From Treponema parvum (lineage in GTDB: Bacteria; Spirochaetota; Spirochaetia; Treponematales; Treponemataceae), in assembly GCF_017893965.1 (NCBI RefSeq), contig NZ_CP054142.1, positions 434,001-498,000 on the forward strand: a stretch of 64,000 nucleotides of DNA, given 5' to 3'. Below are positions 44,586 to 52,999 of the stretch, one piece after another (positions within the stretch are counted from its first letter, which is position 1; every line of letters starts with the position of its first letter). Below the pieces are notes generated by a model. That model ran no database searches and was not told the origin of the DNA. It saw only the letters and a program-made list of their open reading frames with translations. A program made the position numbers and the translations under genes.

Positions 44586-46034
44586 ATGAAATATGCTGCG
44601 GATGTGAAAGTAAATATCAAACCCATATTCAGCAATATGGTTCACAGCGACGTATGGGAAGGTCCGTGCAGGGTAGGCCTTCCCGAAGAGCTTGAACCGT
44701 CCTATGAAATACGGACGGGCAAAGAGCAATTTAAAGTGTGGAAGAAAGAACTGGAAGACAATCTATGCTCATATGCGTCAATTCTTCCTCCTGTTTACAT
44801 TGAATTTGACGAGAGTTTTGCCGTATCAGATTCGGAATTTGCAAAATTGGAGCAAGACGCAGCCGATGTGGATCTGTTTTTGATTACGTACCGAGTCCCC
44901 GGTCTTGAACGCTTCGGCAAACCCATATCTATGATAAATCTCGGTCCCACTCCCGTCGACATTGTCGCCTTTTACAGAGACATCGGTCTTGACGCTTATA
45001 TGGCTCATGATTACGAGGAATTTAACGAACTTATTAAGATGCTCCATGTAAAAAAAGCGATCGCCAATACGAAGATGCTAGTTCTTTCCGCAACCGAACA
45101 GGTGCCCGCCAGCGTTAACAGCAGCATTCCCGATATGTTCGGACTGTTCCAGCGTTACGGATTAAGGAATAACCGCGTCGCTTTTAGAAATGTGTTTGAT
45201 ATCATGGAAAAACTGGAAGTTACCGACGAAATGGAAAAACTTGCCGATAAACTTATATCCGGTTCGAAAAAAACAGGATTAAAACGCGAATGGATTTTGC
45301 AGGATATCAAATATTATTATTCCGTGCGCGCCTTTATGGAAAAATACGGCTGTAATGCGTTTACTACCGCATGCAAGGAATTGTGCGCTTCGCGTTATCC
45401 CATGCGCAATAAATGTACTCCCTGTCTCACACATTCGCTTTTAAAAGACGATAGAATTCCTTCGGCATGTGAAGAAGACATAAACGCTTTGCTTGCAGAA
45501 ATGATTTTTATGTATTTGACGGAAAAATCCGTCTTTATGGGAAATCCCGTATTGGTAAAAAAAGGCTCAAAAACGGTGGCACAGCTTGGAATGCCCAAGC
45601 TTTTGTTCGATCCCACGCAGGTTTTCGACGAAGATGTACTTGAAATTCATCATGCCGTTCCGGGCATTATGATGGAAGGTTATGATCAAAGCCCTATGAA
45701 CTATGAACTGGGACATTTTACTTACGAAGGCTGGGGAAGTAAAATCCAAGTGGATATGTCCAAGGCAAAGACAAAAACCGTAACGTTCGGGCGCTTTAAC
45801 CGCAGGGGAACGGGAATGCTCGTCGCAACCGGAGAAATACTCGGGTGTGAATTTAAAGAAACGTATTGCAGTCCCGTCGTCTATTACAGGGTAAAAGGCG
45901 GCGCTCGGGAATTTCGTCAGGCGCTTGCAAACGGCTGTTACGGTCATCATCTTGCAGTCGTTTACGGCGATTACACTTCCGAAATCCGTAAACTCGGCTC
46001 TATTGTAGGATTTAAAGTCGAGGTATTCGGATAG
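44586..46034 (+). CDS. L-fucose/L-arabinose isomerase-like protein
   Basis: GCGGGGGAGA precedes the ATG; 482 residues without signal peptide. The N-terminal half shows alternating Rossmann-like segments (DVDLFLITYRVPG, KPISMINLGPTP, TKMLVLSAT), and the C-terminal half has LEIHHAVPG, GHFTYEGWGSKIQ and NGCYGHHLAVVYGDY, matching the FucI/AraA superfamily in outline. Such enzymes interconvert aldoses and ketoses with a divalent metal; several uncharacterised branches exist. A TRAP transporter follows, so it probably acts on the imported sugar or sugar acid. The branch and substrate are not certain. Confidence 0.65.
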   Translation: MKYAADVKVNIKPIFSNMVHSDVWEGPCRVGLPEELEPSYEIRTGKEQFKVWKKELEDNLCSYASILPPVYIEFDESFAVSDSEFAKLEQDAADVDLFLITYRVPGLERFGKPISMINLGPTPVDIVAFYRDIGLDAYMAHDYEEFNELIKMLHVKKAIANTKMLVLSATEQVPASVNSSIPDMFGLFQRYGLRNNRVAFRNVFDIMEKLEVTDEMEKLADKLISGSKKTGLKREWILQDIKYYYSVRAFMEKYGCNAFTTACKELCASRYPMRNKCTPCLTHSLLKDDRIPSACEEDINALLAEMIFMYLTEKSVFMGNPVLVKKGSKTVAQLGMPKLLFDPTQVFDEDVLEIHHAVPGIMMEGYDQSPMNYELGHFTYEGWGSKIQVDMSKAKTKTVTFGRFNRRGTGMLVATGEILGCEFKETYCSPVVYYRVKGGAREFRQALANGCYGHHLAVVYGDYTSEIRKLGSIVGFKVEVFG

Positions 46035-46076
46035 TATAAACTTGTGAGATATTTCTCAAAAAGGGGGAATGTAAAT

Positions 46077-47072
46077 ATGAAAAAAATGTTTACTGTCGTA
46101 ATGATGATTGCGGCTATGGCGGCTGTCAACGCAGCGGGTTCTAAAGACAAGGCTACAGGCGGAAAGGCTTCGTATGTTTTAAAACTCAGCTATGTTCAAA
46201 ACGAAGAAGACCCGTTGACCAAGGGGCTTTACAAACTGGCGGAAAGTATCAAAACCGCAACAAAGGGAGACTTTGAAATTCAAGTATTCCCGAGCGGCCT
46301 TTTAGGCGATACGGCCGATGTAGTAGAGCAAGTTAAAACCGGTTCGAACATCGGACTTCTTACCGACGCCGGAAGGTTTTCCGGAAATCTTATAGAGATC
46401 GGCATTTTGGACGCTCCCTACCTCTTTGATACGTATGAAGAAGGAAATAAAATCGTACAGTCCGATTTGTTTAAAAGCTGGACGGATCGATTGCAAAAGG
46501 ACGGATACAGAGTGTGTTCGTTCAACTGGTATCAGGGAGCCAGAAATTTCATCACCAATAAACCTATCAAATCTATGGCGGATCTCAAAGGATTAAAAAT
46601 ACGCACGGGGTCTTCTCCCGTTTGGCAGGCGACAGTCGATGCGTTCGGATGTAAGCCCACATCTCTTGCACAAGGTGAAGTCTATTCCGCAATTCAGCAA
46701 AAGGTCGTTGACGGCGCGGAGCAGCAGGACATGGCCACCTACGGTTTAAAATTGTATGAAGTGACAAAGTACATCACGCGCACGCAGCATTTTCAGCTGA
46801 TGACCGGCTTGGTCGTAAGCGAATCGTGGTTTCAAAAGCTTCCGGAATCATACCGCAAACTCTTAATCGAAGAGAGTATCAAGGCGGGCGAATACGCTTC
46901 CAACCTAACCATGCAAAACATAAAACGCGCCGATGCGGAAATGGTGAAAGCGGGCACTGTCATAAATGAAATAGATCTTGCCGAATTCAAAGCGGCCGGT
47001 AATAAGGTGTATGCAAAATTCAGCGGTTTTGCAGACATCAAAAAACAGATCGACAAGATTATCGGAAAGTAG
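46077..47072 (+). CDS. dctP: TRAP transporter substrate-binding protein DctP
   Basis: GGGGGAATG precedes the ATG at 46077; the frame from 46044 is not used. The 331-residue product has a signal peptide (1-20) and a mature start GSKDK, with no lipobox. The DctP pattern is clear: GDFEIQVFPSGLLGDTADVVEQVKTGSN, GARNFITNKPIKSMADLKGLKIRTG with the conserved Arg that binds a carboxylate, and GEVYSAIQQKVVDGAE. The ligand is therefore probably an organic or sugar acid. Confidence 0.93.
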   Translation: MKKMFTVVMMIAAMAAVNAAGSKDKATGGKASYVLKLSYVQNEEDPLTKGLYKLAESIKTATKGDFEIQVFPSGLLGDTADVVEQVKTGSNIGLLTDAGRFSGNLIEIGILDAPYLFDTYEEGNKIVQSDLFKSWTDRLQKDGYRVCSFNWYQGARNFITNKPIKSMADLKGLKIRTGSSPVWQATVDAFGCKPTSLAQGEVYSAIQQKVVDGAEQQDMATYGLKLYEVTKYITRTQHFQLMTGLVVSESWFQKLPESYRKLLIEESIKAGEYASNLTMQNIKRADAEMVKAGTVINEIDLAEFKAAGNKVYAKFSGFADIKKQIDKIIGK

Positions 47073-47084
47073 AATTTGTTAGGT

Positions 47085-47116
47085 ACGGCGGCTGTTTAGA
47101 CGGCAGCCGTCGTTTT
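47085..47116 (+). promoter_or_regulatory. Attenuator-like hairpin between dctP and dctQ
   Basis: ACGGCGGCTG and CAGCCGTCGT pair over 9-10 bp with one G-U, followed by a short T-run. It would let dctP be made in excess over dctQM, as is usual for binding-protein transporters. Confidence 0.6.
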
Positions 47117-47213
47117 GTTCGATTCATCGGGCGGCAAAACACGGTGGGCAGGTGTTGCTTAAGCTCGAAACTTCGCGCTTACTCGCTCGTTGCGACAGTT
47201 TTTAGGTTGTGTT

Positions 47214-47732
47214 ATGCGAAAAAACAGAATAAAGGATCTATATGCGATCGTCGTCAAAGCGGAACAGTATGTGAGCCGGACGATTTTATTTTTTATCATA
47301 GGTTTGACCTTTGCCGCCGCTATGTCGCGGGCTTTTAATTTTCCGTTGCCGTGGTCTATAGACATCATTTTGCTGCTCTTTTGCTGGTTTGCATTCTGCG
47401 CCGCCAGCCAGGCTACCAGACGAAAAGCAAATCTCGGCGTCGATATTTTAATCAGACATTTTCCTAAAAAAGTGCGAGATGTTATCGATCTTATAAATAA
47501 ATTGTTGATAACGGCTTTTTTGATAATTATGGGATTCGGTTCGCTTAAATTATCCGTAACAAACGTAAAAAGGCTCATTACATCTTTAAATATCAGTTAT
47601 TCCTTTATCACTTCGGCTCTCTTTGTTGGATGTACCCTCATGGTTGTTTCGGAAATTATTCAAATCGTGGAAAAAATTAGGATCATGTGCGGAAAAGCTT
47701 CGGAAGAGGATTTCGAAAGCGCTGCGGAATAA
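47214..47732 (+). CDS. dctQ: TRAP transporter small permease DctQ
   Basis: The ATG at 47214 gives 172 residues with four hydrophobic segments. AAAMSRAFNFPLPWSIDIILLLFCWFAFCAAS and RRKANLGVDILIRHFPKKVRDVIDL are typical of DctQ. It forms the membrane complex with DctM. The ribosome site is weak. Confidence 0.9.
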   Translation: MRKNRIKDLYAIVVKAEQYVSRTILFFIIGLTFAAAMSRAFNFPLPWSIDIILLLFCWFAFCAASQATRRKANLGVDILIRHFPKKVRDVIDLINKLLITAFLIIMGFGSLKLSVTNVKRLITSLNISYSFITSALFVGCTLMVVSEIIQIVEKIRIMCGKASEEDFESAAE

Positions 47733-47764
47733 TTAATGCTTTACGGTGAGGGGATAGAGAAATT

Positions 47765-49048
47765 ATGACTGTGATTATTGTGCTTTTTGTCGTACTGCTT
47801 TTGATGGGCATGCCGATTGCTTTTGTGATCGGGATTTCTTCTCTCGTTTTTTTTCTCGGCAAGCCGGATCTCGCGCTGGGTATAGCCGCACAAAAAATGG
47901 TCAGTTCGACACAATCGTTTACGTTCCTTGCCGTTCCGTTTTTTTTAACGGCAGGCAATATTATGAACGCTTCAGGAATCACCGAGCGGCTTGTAAAATT
48001 TGCAAAGACGCTGACAGGGCATATGAGGGGCGGGCTTGCTCAGGTAAGCGTTATCTTAAGCGCCTTAATGGGCGGCATTTCGGGAAGCGCCGTCGCCGAC
48101 GCTTCTATGGAAGCCAGATTTCTCGGCCCATCCATGATTAAGGCGGGGTATTCAAAAGGATTTGTCGCTTCGGTGCTCTCATACGGCGGGCTCATAACCG
48201 CTACGATTCCGCCGAGTTTGGGTTTGATCGTTTTCGGATTTGTAGGAGACGTTTCCGTAGGCAGATTGTTTGTCGCCGGCATCGTTCCCGGATTACTTAT
48301 GACTGCGATTCTTATGATTCCTACTCACGTCATTTCAAAAAAGAGAAATTACAGGGTTGAAAACAAGAGGCCTCCGCACGCAGGTGAAGTTTTTAAAGCT
48401 CTGCAGGAAAGTTTTTGGGCATTGCTTTTTCCCCTCATATTGATCGTAGGAATACGCTTCGGTTTTTTTACCACTTCCGAAGCCGGCGCCTTTGCCATTG
48501 TTTACGCGATGTTCGTAGGAAAATTCATCTACAAAGATTTGACGCTAAAAAAGCTGATTGGCGTCATCGATACCAGCGTTACCGACAACGGCGTAATCCT
48601 GCTCATAATTACGGCCGCAGGCATTTTCGGCTTTGTTTCTGCGTACAGCGGTATGCCCGCCGCAATCGCAAAGGTGATTACAGGCATTACTACAAACAAA
48701 TATGTGCTTTTGATTTTAATAACCGTCTTTCTCTTATTTATGGGAATGGTTATGGAATCTACTGTAAACTGTTTGATTTTTACTCCGATTTTTCTTCCGA
48801 TTCTTAAGTCGGTCGGAGTCGATCCTGTTCATTTCGGTATCATAATGATGACGCTTGTCACGATGGGATGCATGACGCCTCCGGTAGGCACTGCGATGTA
48901 TTCCGTATGTCAAATTCTCGACTGCCCCACTGAAGAATATATGAAAGAGGGCATGCCGTATATAATTGCAATTTTGGGAGAAGTAATATTGCTTGTATTC
49001 ATTCCGCAAATATGTTTGTTTTTGCCGAATATCGTATTCGGAAAATAA
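47765..49048 (+). CDS. dctM: TRAP transporter large permease DctM
   Basis: The 427-residue protein has about 11 hydrophobic segments and typical DctM blocks: VPFFLTAGNIMNASGITERLVKFA, GGISGSAVADA, TIPPSLGLIVFG and GCMTPPVGTAMYSVCQI. It uses an ion gradient to move the ligand delivered by DctP. GTGAGGGG lies before the ATG. No terminator is seen. Confidence 0.95.
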   Translation: MTVIIVLFVVLLLMGMPIAFVIGISSLVFFLGKPDLALGIAAQKMVSSTQSFTFLAVPFFLTAGNIMNASGITERLVKFAKTLTGHMRGGLAQVSVILSALMGGISGSAVADASMEARFLGPSMIKAGYSKGFVASVLSYGGLITATIPPSLGLIVFGFVGDVSVGRLFVAGIVPGLLMTAILMIPTHVISKKRNYRVENKRPPHAGEVFKALQESFWALLFPLILIVGIRFGFFTTSEAGAFAIVYAMFVGKFIYKDLTLKKLIGVIDTSVTDNGVILLIITAAGIFGFVSAYSGMPAAIAKVITGITTNKYVLLILITVFLLFMGMVMESTVNCLIFTPIFLPILKSVGVDPVHFGIIMMTLVTMGCMTPPVGTAMYSVCQILDCPTEEYMKEGMPYIIAILGEVILLVFIPQICLFLPNIVFGK

Positions 49049-49135
49049 GGAATATTGCGGAGGTTTATCCGCCGTTTCTGTAAGAAATTTTTCGAACAGT
49101 ATATTAAAGAATTTAAAAAGCGATAATGTGTTCCC

Positions 49136-49170
49136 TTGATGTGCCGACATATGTGTATTATCATGTGTAT
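49136..49170 (+). promoter_or_regulatory. Promoter and operator of the orphan vapB
   Basis: TTGATG (49136-49141), a 17-base spacer and TATCAT (49159-49164). The octamer ATGTGTAT occurs at 49151-49158 and 49163-49170, spaced 12 bases, one copy on each side of the -10. VapB antitoxins usually bind such repeats. Confidence 0.5.
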
Positions 49171-49186
49171 AAAGAGGTGTGTTGTT

Positions 49187-49399
49187 ATGAGAACCAATAT
49201 TGTCTTAAACGATGCGCTTATGGAAGAAGCTTTTAGATATTCTACTGCTGTCCGAACAAAAAAAGAATTGATAGAAACCGCTCTAAAAGAATATGTCCAA
49301 AATCGAAAAAGAAAAGATTTGCGAGACTTAAAGGGTAAGGTGTTTTTTTTGGAAGATTACGATTATAAAGAAATGCAGACAAAAAGGCGTAACAATTAA
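49187..49399 (+). CDS. vapB: VapB-type antitoxin, orphaned
   Basis: The ATG at 49187 follows GAGGTG; 70 residues. It begins with a ribbon-helix-helix segment (RTNIVLNDALMEEAFRYSTAVRTKKELIETALKEYV), the DUF2191/VapB type that pairs with PIN-domain VapC. The last residues (RRNN and stop) are read from former vapC DNA in another frame, because a deletion has joined the two genes. The toxin is therefore lost, and the antitoxin may still bind DNA or foreign toxins. Confidence 0.85.
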   Translation: MRTNIVLNDALMEEAFRYSTAVRTKKELIETALKEYVQNRKRKDLRDLKGKVFFLEDYDYKEMQTKRRNN

Positions 49400-49520
49400 A
49401 AGTACGATAGATTTTTTGATAGCGGAAACGGCGATAGAAAACGATTTATATTTACTGCATAACGATAGTGATTTTATAAATATGGCTAAGGTGATAAAAG
49501 AATTAAAATTATACCGTTAA
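49386..49520 (+). pseudogene. vapC: vapC remnant (C-terminal third of a PIN domain)
   Basis: The frame from GGC 49386 to TAA 49518-49520 encodes GVTIKSTIDFLIAETAIEND and then LLHNDSDFINMAKV, the standard C-terminal PIN segment with the acidic Asp residues. All upstream parts of VapC, including the first catalytic Asp, are missing. It overlaps the vapB 3' end in a different frame, so the deletion endpoint is close to 49386. Confidence 0.85.
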
Positions 49521-49611
49521 TTAAAACTTCGCCTAAAAATCGACCGTAGTTAAAAAAAAATAGTTCAAACTGATTCAAATTCAATCATTATATTTCTTGC
49601 TTTATGTAAAT

Positions 49612-49639
49612 TTGTGGTGTAAACTATTACATATATAGT
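49612..49639 (+). promoter_or_regulatory. Promoter of the alcohol dehydrogenase gene
   Basis: TTGTGG (49612-49617), a 16-base spacer and TATAGT (49634-49639), closely followed by AGGAGG and the ATG at 49656. Upstream, TTCAAAC and TTCAAATTCAA repeats may be binding sites. Confidence 0.5.
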
Positions 49640-49655
49640 ATTTTAGGAGGTTGAG

Positions 49656-50711
49656 ATGAAAGGTTTTGCAATGTTGGGTATCGGTAAAACAGGCTGGATT
49701 ACAAAGAAAGATCCCGAATGCGGTCCTCTTGACGCAATCGTAAAGCCTATTGCCGTTTCTCCGTGCACTTCCGATATTCACACTGTTTGGGAAGGCGCAC
49801 TGGGCGAAAGAAAGGATATGATCCTCGGGCATGAAGCCGTAGGAGAAATTGTCGAAGTAGGTAACCTTGTAAAGACCCTTAAACGCGGCGACAGGGTTCT
49901 TGTTCCTGCTATTACGCCTAACTGGGGATCTTTGGAAGCTCAGGGCGGATATTCCATGCATTCGGGCGGAATGCTTGCTGGTTGGAAATTTTCGAATTTT
50001 AAAGACGGCGTTTTCGGTGAATTGTTCCACGTAAATGAAGCTGATGCGAACTTGGGACTTTTGCCTGACGGTCTTGATCCCGCTCCGGCTGTAATGTTAA
50101 GCGATATGGTTCCGACCGGATTCCACGGAGCCGAACTTGCCGATGTTCAATACGGAGATAAAGTTTGCGTAGTCGGAATAGGACCCGTTGGTCTTATGTC
50201 TGTTGCCGCCGCAACTCTCAGAGGCGCTTCACATCTGTTTGCCGTAGGCTCACGTCCCGATTGCTGCAAACTCGCAAAAGAATACGGAGCGACGGATATC
50301 ATTAACTATAAGGAAGGTGATATCGTTCAGCAGGTTATGGACAAGACGCACGGAAAAGGCGTTGACAAAGTAATTATAGCTGGCGGAGATTGCGATACTT
50401 TCGATCAGGCTATAAAGATGGTAAAACCGGGCGGAAGAATTGGAAACGTAAACTATCTCGGTTCCGGAGAATTTGTAAGATTCTCAAGAGTTCAGAGCGG
50501 ATGCGGAATGGGACATAAAACAATAGTCGGCGGACTTATGCCCGGCGGACGGCTTAGAGTCGAAAAACTTTCTTCCCTCATGGTAACAGGACGTCTGGAT
50601 TGTTCAAAGATGCTCACTCACAAATTTAAGGGCTTTGAACACATTGAAGACGCTCTTATGCTTATGAAGGATAAACCGAAAGATCTTATAAAGCCGGTTG
50701 TCGTTATCTAA
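49656..50711 (+). CDS. adh: NADP-dependent zinc secondary alcohol dehydrogenase (Thermoanaerobacter type)
   Basis: The 351-residue protein is very close to the T. brockii/C. beijerinckii secondary alcohol dehydrogenase: MKGFAMLGIGKTGW at the start, Cys37, His59-Glu60 (LGHEAVGE) and an Asp near 150 as zinc ligands, GIGPVGLM for dinucleotide binding and GSRP for NADP choice. It reduces ketones and aldehydes or oxidises secondary alcohols such as 2-propanol, balancing redox in fermentation. It is monocistronic, with its own promoter and terminator. Such high similarity to clostridial enzymes may reflect gene transfer. Confidence 0.95.
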   Translation: MKGFAMLGIGKTGWITKKDPECGPLDAIVKPIAVSPCTSDIHTVWEGALGERKDMILGHEAVGEIVEVGNLVKTLKRGDRVLVPAITPNWGSLEAQGGYSMHSGGMLAGWKFSNFKDGVFGELFHVNEADANLGLLPDGLDPAPAVMLSDMVPTGFHGAELADVQYGDKVCVVGIGPVGLMSVAAATLRGASHLFAVGSRPDCCKLAKEYGATDIINYKEGDIVQQVMDKTHGKGVDKVIIAGGDCDTFDQAIKMVKPGGRIGNVNYLGSGEFVRFSRVQSGCGMGHKTIVGGLMPGGRLRVEKLSSLMVTGRLDCSKMLTHKFKGFEHIEDALMLMKDKPKDLIKPVVVI

Positions 50712-50751
50712 ATAAATTAAGGAATAAATTAATATAAGGCAAACAAATGCG

Positions 50752-50800
50752 GGGCTGTTCCGGAAGTTATTCAAGACTTCACGAAGGACAGCCCTTTTTT
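50752..50800 (+). terminator. Terminator of adh (family B-like hairpin)
   Basis: GGGCTGTTC and GGACAGCCC pair over 9 bp with one G-U pair around an inner AAGT/ACTT stem, then TTTTTT. The sequence resembles family B palindromes, so the repeat may have been adopted as a terminator. Confidence 0.7.
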
Positions 50801-50829
50801 ATGTGCTCATTTTCAGAGATGTTTAATTG

Positions 50830-51240
50830 AAATTTATACATATAATGCAGGAAGAAAACTGGCGCGCATGGTGTCCATTAATAATTTATAGTGAATGGTC
50901 TGAAAGCATAGTTTTATTAGCTTTAAAAATGTTTGACGCCGAATGCGATGTCATTTTACAATCGGCTATGTCTCAGTGAGGAAAATTACCGGAGAAAATC
51001 AAATACCCGGCTGTAATCCGCTTACGATTCCGAACCTTGAGCCGATTAAAACGATTTACGTTGCGGCCTAAAAATTCCGGGCAATTTAAGATCCGTATTC
51101 CGAAATCGTTACACAAAACCCTCGCTGAAGATTCTAAAAAAGAAGGCGTAAGTATGAATCAGTATTGTGTTTATTTACTTTCAAAAAATTCGGAAAAAGC
51201 ACATATTGTATTCGATCAAAAACAAACAGTATTTGTATAA
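50830..51240 (+). pseudogene. Remnant of a HicB-like antitoxin
   Basis: The frame from 50830 reads through one TGA at about 50977 and continues to the TAA at 51240. The last part (NSGQFKIRIPKSLHKTLAEDSKKEGVSMNQYCVYLLS, in outline) is a clear HicB-type ribbon-helix-helix domain. The first part only vaguely recalls the HicB N-terminal domain. No proper start codon with a ribosome site is present for the last part (only TTG 51037), and no hicA is nearby, so I call it decayed. The rest of 50801-51413 shows no other gene. Confidence 0.6.
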
Positions 51241-51413
51241 CACCGGTTTCCAAAGCTGACACCACAGCTAAGCCTTAATTTTTTTAAACTTATTGTTATG
51301 CTTAAACGCCGATGATGTGGTATAATCGAAAGTGAATAAAATTGCGCTGTGTTCTGTTAGAACTGCTTGTTTTGCAAGTATGAAATCTGTATAAAGAAAT
51401 TTGGGAGACCTTT

Positions 51414-51827
51414 ATGAAAAAAAGAAAAGTTGTCGTACTATTTGCAATTATCATTAGCCTTGTCGGTTTTATAAGTTGCAGCGACCCATCATCTTCAGAA
51501 GATAATACGATTTATAAAGTTGAAGTCGGAGCTGTTTCGAATTCTACATATAACACTGCGATTAATAAAATTTCAAATTGGAGTGAAGTTAACTATATGA
51601 ATATAGCGTCGCTAAGATTGTATTTATTCAACAATACGATTTCAGATTATGGAAGTCAGACAGGCATTACACTTTCGGAAATCAGAGAATTCCTTCTTTC
51701 ACATGGCTTTTCGAATTATAAAACAAATATTCAAATCGAAAATTTAAAGACCGTTGGAAATAATATAATATTTTTTTACCATGCATATGATTCAAATAAA
51801 ACAATTTGGATGTATATTACAAAATAA
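51414..51827 (+). CDS. Small hypothetical lipoprotein, 137 aa
   Basis: TTGGGAG precedes the ATG. The signal peptide (1-21) ends in lipobox GFISCS (Cys22), followed by a Ser-rich linker. The mature part is low in charge and rich in Asn, Ser and Tyr, with no recognised motif. Its A+T content is higher than that of its neighbours, which suggests recent arrival. A family A repeat begins on the base after its stop codon. Confidence 0.7.
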   Translation: MKKRKVVVLFAIIISLVGFISCSDPSSSEDNTIYKVEVGAVSNSTYNTAINKISNWSEVNYMNIASLRLYLFNNTISDYGSQTGITLSEIREFLLSHGFSNYKTNIQIENLKTVGNNIIFFYHAYDSNKTIWMYITK

Positions 51828-52007
51828 GAAGGTTTAAATTGAACGTCTAAGATAGCGCCGTTCAATTTAACTTCGAGTTTTTTTAGAAAACTCGTTTATC
51901 AACTGTGCGCAATATGCGCACGAAAACGCCATTCTCGGAAATTGAAATTTCCTCGTATGCCGTTTTTTAAGGAACGTTTAAAAGCCGCTCACAGCGTCAG
52001 CGCCGGT
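51828..52007. repeat. Family A composite palindromic repeat, isolated copy
   Basis: GAAGGTTTAAATTGAACGTC opens the unit exactly as at 24150, 28 kb away. The modules TTAAATTGAACG/CGTTCAATTTAA, CGAGTTT/AAACTCG, GTGCGC/GCGCAC and GGAAAT/ATTTCC follow in the usual order. A second unit seems to begin at about 51971 and fades into the end of vapC. Confidence 0.75.
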
Positions 52008-52412
52008 TTACGCTTTTGACCAGTCTTCCACTTTTATCCAAGGGATTCTTCCAAATTCGTCATAATTATTTGTAACAACCGTAAGATTCCTTGTCATTGC
52101 CTGCGCGGCAATTTGCATGTCATAAGATCCGATTATTTTTCCTTCCTTTTCAAGGTATGCCCTAATCAATCCGTAAGCCTCCGTATCGTCCGTAGTAAAA
52201 TCAAGAATGTTTTCAAAATCCGCACAGAAATCTAACAGTGCCTGCCGATTTTTTTCTCTATTTTGACTTTTGGAAGCTCCGTATTCCATTTCGGCAATAG
52301 AAACGGAGGACAAAAAAAGTTCTTTGCTGTCAAAAGCAAGAATCTTTTCCGTTAGATTAGGAAATTTATTCTTTATCAAAAAAATGCAGATATTCGTATC
52401 TAAAAGATACAT
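52008..52412 (-). CDS. vapC: VapC toxin (PIN-domain ribonuclease)
   Basis: The 134-residue PIN domain has LLDTNICIFLIKN with the first catalytic Asp, the conserved Glu in SIAEMEYGASK, and the later acidic residues in IIGSYDMQIAAQAM and VTNNYDEFGRI. VapC toxins cut tRNA or rRNA and are held inactive by VapB. The ATG shares one base with the vapB stop (TGATG). Its 3' end abuts a family A repeat. Confidence 0.93.
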   Translation of the reverse strand: MYLLDTNICIFLIKNKFPNLTEKILAFDSKELFLSSVSIAEMEYGASKSQNREKNRQALLDFCADFENILDFTTDDTEAYGLIRAYLEKEGKIIGSYDMQIAAQAMTRNLTVVTNNYDEFGRIPWIKVEDWSKA

Positions 52413-52642
52413 CAAAATTCTTCCCTTGCCTGAAATTTGGGTTGATTTCTGCCTTCGGACATAAAATCATCCGTAAACTCGGAAAAACTTTTCTGCAAAT
52501 TTTCCCACGGTTTATTCCGAGGATAAAGAATAATTGTCGTGCCTATTTTTTTTATAAACAATTCGGAATGATCAATATGAAATTCTTTTGGAATCCTTAC
52601 GGCCTGGCTGTTTCCGCTTGTAAACACTTTTGTACGAACCAT
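52412..52642 (-). CDS. vapB: VapB antitoxin (AbrB/MazE-type)
   Basis: The ATG at 52642 follows AAGGAGG; 76 residues. The N-terminal SpoVT-AbrB fold reads RTKVFTSGNSQAVRIPKEFHI, and the C-terminal acidic and aromatic tail (KPWENLQKSFSEFTDDFM) would wrap VapC. It binds DNA with VapC to repress its own promoter. Confidence 0.93.
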   Translation of the reverse strand: MVRTKVFTSGNSQAVRIPKEFHIDHSELFIKKIGTTIILYPRNKPWENLQKSFSEFTDDFMSEGRNQPKFQAREEF

Positions 52643-52663
52643 AAATGAACCTCCTTTCAAATA

Positions 52664-52694
52664 AAGTATATACATAAGTATTTACATTTGTCAA
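52664..52694 (-). promoter_or_regulatory. vapBC promoter with a 12-bp tandem direct repeat
   Basis: On the minus strand TTGACA (52694-52689), a 17-base spacer and TATACT (52671-52666). On the plus strand AAGTATATACAT (52664-52675) is followed at once by AAGTATTTACAT (52676-52687), differing at one base, and the pair covers the -10 and spacer. This is a likely VapBC operator. The remaining stretch 52695-52999 shows no gene. Confidence 0.7.
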
Positions 52695-52999
52695 ATAAAA
52701 AACCTATTCTATATTGCTTTTAAACCTTCGTTTATTGCGGCGGATCGCTGCCGGGAGGCTAGCTTTTTATGCTGCTAAGCATTTTTGTAGCTTGTTTCCT
52801 GCCGCTTGCCCTGGTATAAATCACTCTGAAACTGGACATATTTATCAATTCAATATAGTATTTTTATATCTTCATTGGAAAAACGCTTTAGCGCAGGAAA
52901 TTTTACGGACGATTGAATGATCGTTTGCCGATTTGTTGACCGTCCGTTGTGCTCGGGCGTTCCTTGGTTTTTTTCTTTTTTGTTTTTACGGGAGTTTAT

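Noticed and set aside
49136-52694. Mobile element carrying the toxin-antitoxin genes
   Set aside because: No integrase, transposase, att-like direct repeat or tRNA target is seen at the edges.
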